From Morganella morganii (lineage in GTDB: Bacteria > Pseudomonadota > Gammaproteobacteria > Enterobacterales > Enterobacteriaceae): a stretch of DNA of 64,000 nt. The position numbers and the translations under genes were made by a program. Within the stretch, counting starts at the first letter, position 1. The number at the start of each line of letters is the position of its first letter. The stretch covers positions 323,685 through 387,684 of the forward strand of contig NZ_NRQY01000002.1 of assembly GCF_003996855.1 (NCBI RefSeq), read 5' to 3'. Positions 63,763 to 64,000 of this stretch are shown piece by piece. The notes beneath the pieces are model-generated. The model was given only the letters and a program-made list of their open reading frames with translations. It had not been told where the DNA came from and did no database searches.

Positions 63763-64000
63763 TTACGATGAAAGACGGGTGCGTTTGCCCTTTGAAATCA
63801 CATAATGGCGGATAAGCCCGGCTGTCTCGAACAGCCAGTACAGTAATTTCGCCACCACCAGACAAAAGCCGAAAATAAGACAGAAAAACACCACGCGGGA
63901 AACGAATGAGTCCATTCCTTCGCGGGCCAGCACAATCATGTTAAATATCGCGCCGAAACAAAATGCATGCAGAATGGCTGCTTTGTAACGGTTTTTCTCC
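63763..64000 (-). CDS. wzyE: Enterobacterial common antigen polymerase WzyE, C-terminal part
   Basis: The last 79 codons of WzyE, which polymerises ECA repeat units at the periplasmic face. The gene runs past the window edge. The visible end has [20 protein letters not shown] and [17 protein letters not shown]. Then a membrane helix and [13 protein letters not shown] follow, a near match to E. coli WzyE. Two membrane segments lie in this part. The position upstream of wecG fits the wec operon. Confidence 0.93.
   Translation of the reverse strand, partial: EKNRYKAAILHAFCFGAIFNMIVLAREGMDSFVSRVVFFCLIFGFCLVVAKLLYWLFETAGLIRHYVISKGKRTRLSS

Overview
The window is chromosomal DNA of a gammaproteobacterium of the order Enterobacterales. 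Nearly every protein aligns along its whole length with an Escherichia coli counterpart I know well, and gene order follows two E. coli chromosome blocks. The balanced, slightly GC-rich base composition and the pattern of missing neighbours (no nnr, yjeT, yifK, rhtBC or ytfJ) suggest Morganella, the high-GC member of the Morganellaceae. That genus call is inference. I see no prophage, insertion sequence, integron or CRISPR array.

Layout. (1) 1-2300: a frameshifted sfsB/nlp remnant, then mdh and argR, transcribed divergently. (2) 2300-41200: the E. coli 95-96 min block, mostly on the minus strand: mpl, fbp, ppa, ytfP-tamB-tamA, msrA, paeA(ytfL), ytfK, cysQ, fklB, ytfB, the rpsF-priB-rpsR-rplI ribosomal operon, rlmB-rnr-nsrR, purA, hflC-hflK-hflX-hfq-miaA-mutL-amiB-tsaE, queG, a datA-like DnaA-box region, three tRNA-Gly genes, orn, rsgA, psd and mscM. 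(3) 41200-64000: the E. coli 85-86 min block: yigL, pldB, recQ, rarD, a short DedA-family gene, corA, uvrD, yigB-xerC-yigA-dapF-lptM, cyaY, cyaA, hemCDXY, the small RNA gene glmZ, tRNA genes Pro-Leu-His-Arg, wecG and the 3' end of wzyE. The two blocks meet at about 41182-41434.

Functions are mainly housekeeping: central carbon metabolism (mdh, fbp, ppa), outer-membrane assembly (tamAB, lptM), cell-wall recycling and hydrolysis (mpl, amiB), translation and RNA modification or decay (ribosomal proteins, rlmB, rnr, orn, miaA, tsaE, queG, rsgA, hfq), DNA repair and recombination (mutL, recQ, uvrD, xerC), membrane lipids and channels (psd, pldB, mscM, corA), haem synthesis (hemCD), cAMP signalling (cyaA) and enterobacterial common antigen (wecG, wzyE).

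The most interesting material is non-coding. Between queG and the tRNA-Gly cluster lies a gene-free AT-rich segment with three exact TTATCCACA boxes, one TTATTCACA box and an exact IHF consensus site. This has the same position and architecture as E. coli datA, the DnaA-ATP inactivating locus. Between hemY and the tRNA cluster is a GlmZ small RNA gene with a sigma-54-like promoter, three TGTC-N10-GACA-type GlrR sites and an exact IHF site. The rpsF leader carries the S6:S18 mRNA hairpin, and cyaA keeps its CRP operator and UUG start. I found no convincing wholly new system. Several unexplained palindromes and hairpins are listed as findings.
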